Positions 6,097 to 6,686 of a stretch of DNA of 6,686 bases are shown here, piece after piece; the first letter of the stretch is position 1; every line of letters starts with the position of its first letter. The notes under the pieces were generated by a model. The model was not told the origin of the DNA. It saw only the letters and a list, made by a program, of their open reading frames with translations, and searched no databases. Source of the stretch: a bacterium (GTDB lineage: Bacteria > Bacillota_I > Bacilli_A > Acholeplasmatales > JAEDCM01); assembly GCA_024695185.1 (NCBI GenBank), contig JAILIR010000081.1, positions 1-6,686 on the forward strand. Reading direction: 5' to 3'. Made by a program: the position numbers and the translations under genes.

Positions 6097-6686
6097 AATC
6101 AATATTATGATATCTTTTCTTTTCTTCATACATCTTTTGATCAATGACATTCATAAAGTCATCTACAGATTGTTCTTTTGGTTTAAAGATACTATAACCC
6201 ATTGATGCGCTTAATTTATATTCACTAATCTTAGATTCATTAAATCTATCAATACATTTATTGATTTCTTCAATACAAGCATCAATAATTATTTGTTTAT
6301 GAGAATTAATGATAATGATAAACTCATCGCCTGCATATCTAAGTACTATACCCATATCACCAATAGCTTCTTTAAGTAGAGTTGCCATTTGTTGAAGGGC
6401 AATATCACCTTTAGCATGACCATATTCGTCATTAATATGCTTAAAATCATTCATATCTAAGAATACTCCAGTAAAATGACTTGATTCCTTACTAAGCATA
6501 TTTTTTTGTAGATAATTTAGATAATTTCTATTATATAAACCTGTTAATTGATCTCTATAAATTGTTTCATTTTGTAAGGATGCTAGAACACCCGCAATTG
6601 ATATAGATAAGCAAGGCCCTGAGATAGATAATCCTGGTATCATTGTTTCTAATACCATACCTACAATAATAGGTCCAATGTATAGG
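6095..6686 (-). CDS. Membrane-anchored GGDEF-domain protein (putative diguanylate cyclase), 5'-truncated by the window
   Basis: This is the C-terminal part of a probable diguanylate cyclase, which would make cyclic di-GMP from two GTP. The frame stays open to the window edge, nine codons beyond the first visible ATG (6658), so the true start lies outside. The visible N-terminal part is hydrophobic (about 40 residues up to SLQNE) and looks like the last membrane helices of a multi-TM sensor. The GGDEF domain follows. Numbered from the Met at 6658, it has DQLTGLYNR (36-44), D68 in LDMNDFK, FKHINDEYGH (72-81), D85, the active-site motif AGDEF (109-113) and the closing MYEEKKRYHN. The first Gly of GGDEF is Ala, a variant found in some GGDEF proteins. 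The RxxD product-inhibition site normally upstream is absent (Gly at both key positions). Activity is plausible but unproven. Confidence 0.9.
   Translation of the reverse strand, partial: LYIGPIIVGMVLETMIPGLSISGPCLSISIAGVLASLQNETIYRDQLTGLYNRNYLNYLQKNMLSKESSHFTGVFLDMNDFKHINDEYGHAKGDIALQQMATLLKEAIGDMGIVLRYAGDEFIIIINSHKQIIIDACIEEINKCIDRFNESKISEYKLSASMGYSIFKPKEQSVDDFMNVIDQKMYEEKKRYHNID

Noticed and set aside
5933..6205. Plus-strand 90-residue hydrophobic frame across the pot promoter region
   Set aside because: It spans the promoter and terminator and runs into the GGDEF gene. Its Ile/Phe/Tyr-rich content follows from AT-rich DNA, and no Shine-Dalgarno site was noted.
1..6686. CRISPR array, insertion sequence, tRNA, phage or defence module
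   Set aside because: I saw no regularly spaced repeats, transposase, integrase, tRNA-like cloverleaf or defence-type domains. The genes are housekeeping or transport genes in a conventional arrangement.

Overview
This 6.7 kb window is strongly AT-rich, and every gene reads on the minus strand, so transcription runs from high to low coordinates. Low GC, Firmicutes-type Shine-Dalgarno sites, near-consensus sigma-A promoters, a lipoprotein-type PotD and an S15 ribosomal gene suggest a low-GC Gram-positive relative of the Bacilli, Erysipelotrichia or Acholeplasma/RF39 type, possibly from a host-associated community. The Trp codons I checked in potC and potA are TGG, and potC ends in TGA exactly where potD begins, so the standard bacterial code applies rather than the Mycoplasma/Spiroplasma code.

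In transcription order the layout is as follows. (1) 6686-6095: the C-terminal part of a membrane-anchored GGDEF protein, closed by a clear intrinsic terminator (6096-6061). (2) About 6018-5991: a sigma-A promoter with perfect consensus hexamers. It drives an XRE-cupin regulator (5919-5392) followed without a gap by potA, potB, potC and potD (5382-872). This is a complete polyamine ABC importer: ATPase, two permeases and a lipid-anchored binding protein. Junctions within the operon are a stop codon inside the next Shine-Dalgarno site (regulator/potA), an overlap (potA/potB), TAATG (potB/potC) and ATGA (potC/potD), so translational coupling is likely throughout. (3) A small two-helix membrane protein with a C-terminal zinc ribbon (805-386), with its own promoter. 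(4) rpsO for ribosomal protein S15 (270-4), with its own promoter and a structured leader.

The regulator probably senses polyamine or a related small molecule through its cupin domain and controls the transporter operon. PotD captures the ligand outside the membrane, PotB/PotC form the channel and PotA hydrolyses ATP. The GGDEF protein, the zinc-ribbon protein and S15 look like unrelated neighbours.

The window is mostly conventional. I see no convincing new multi-gene system. The observations most worth checking are a charged coiled-coil insertion of about 220 residues inside the PotA nucleotide-binding domain, and an rpsO leader that can form a long hairpin whose loop is complementary to the rpsO Shine-Dalgarno sequence (a possible autoregulatory pseudoknot).
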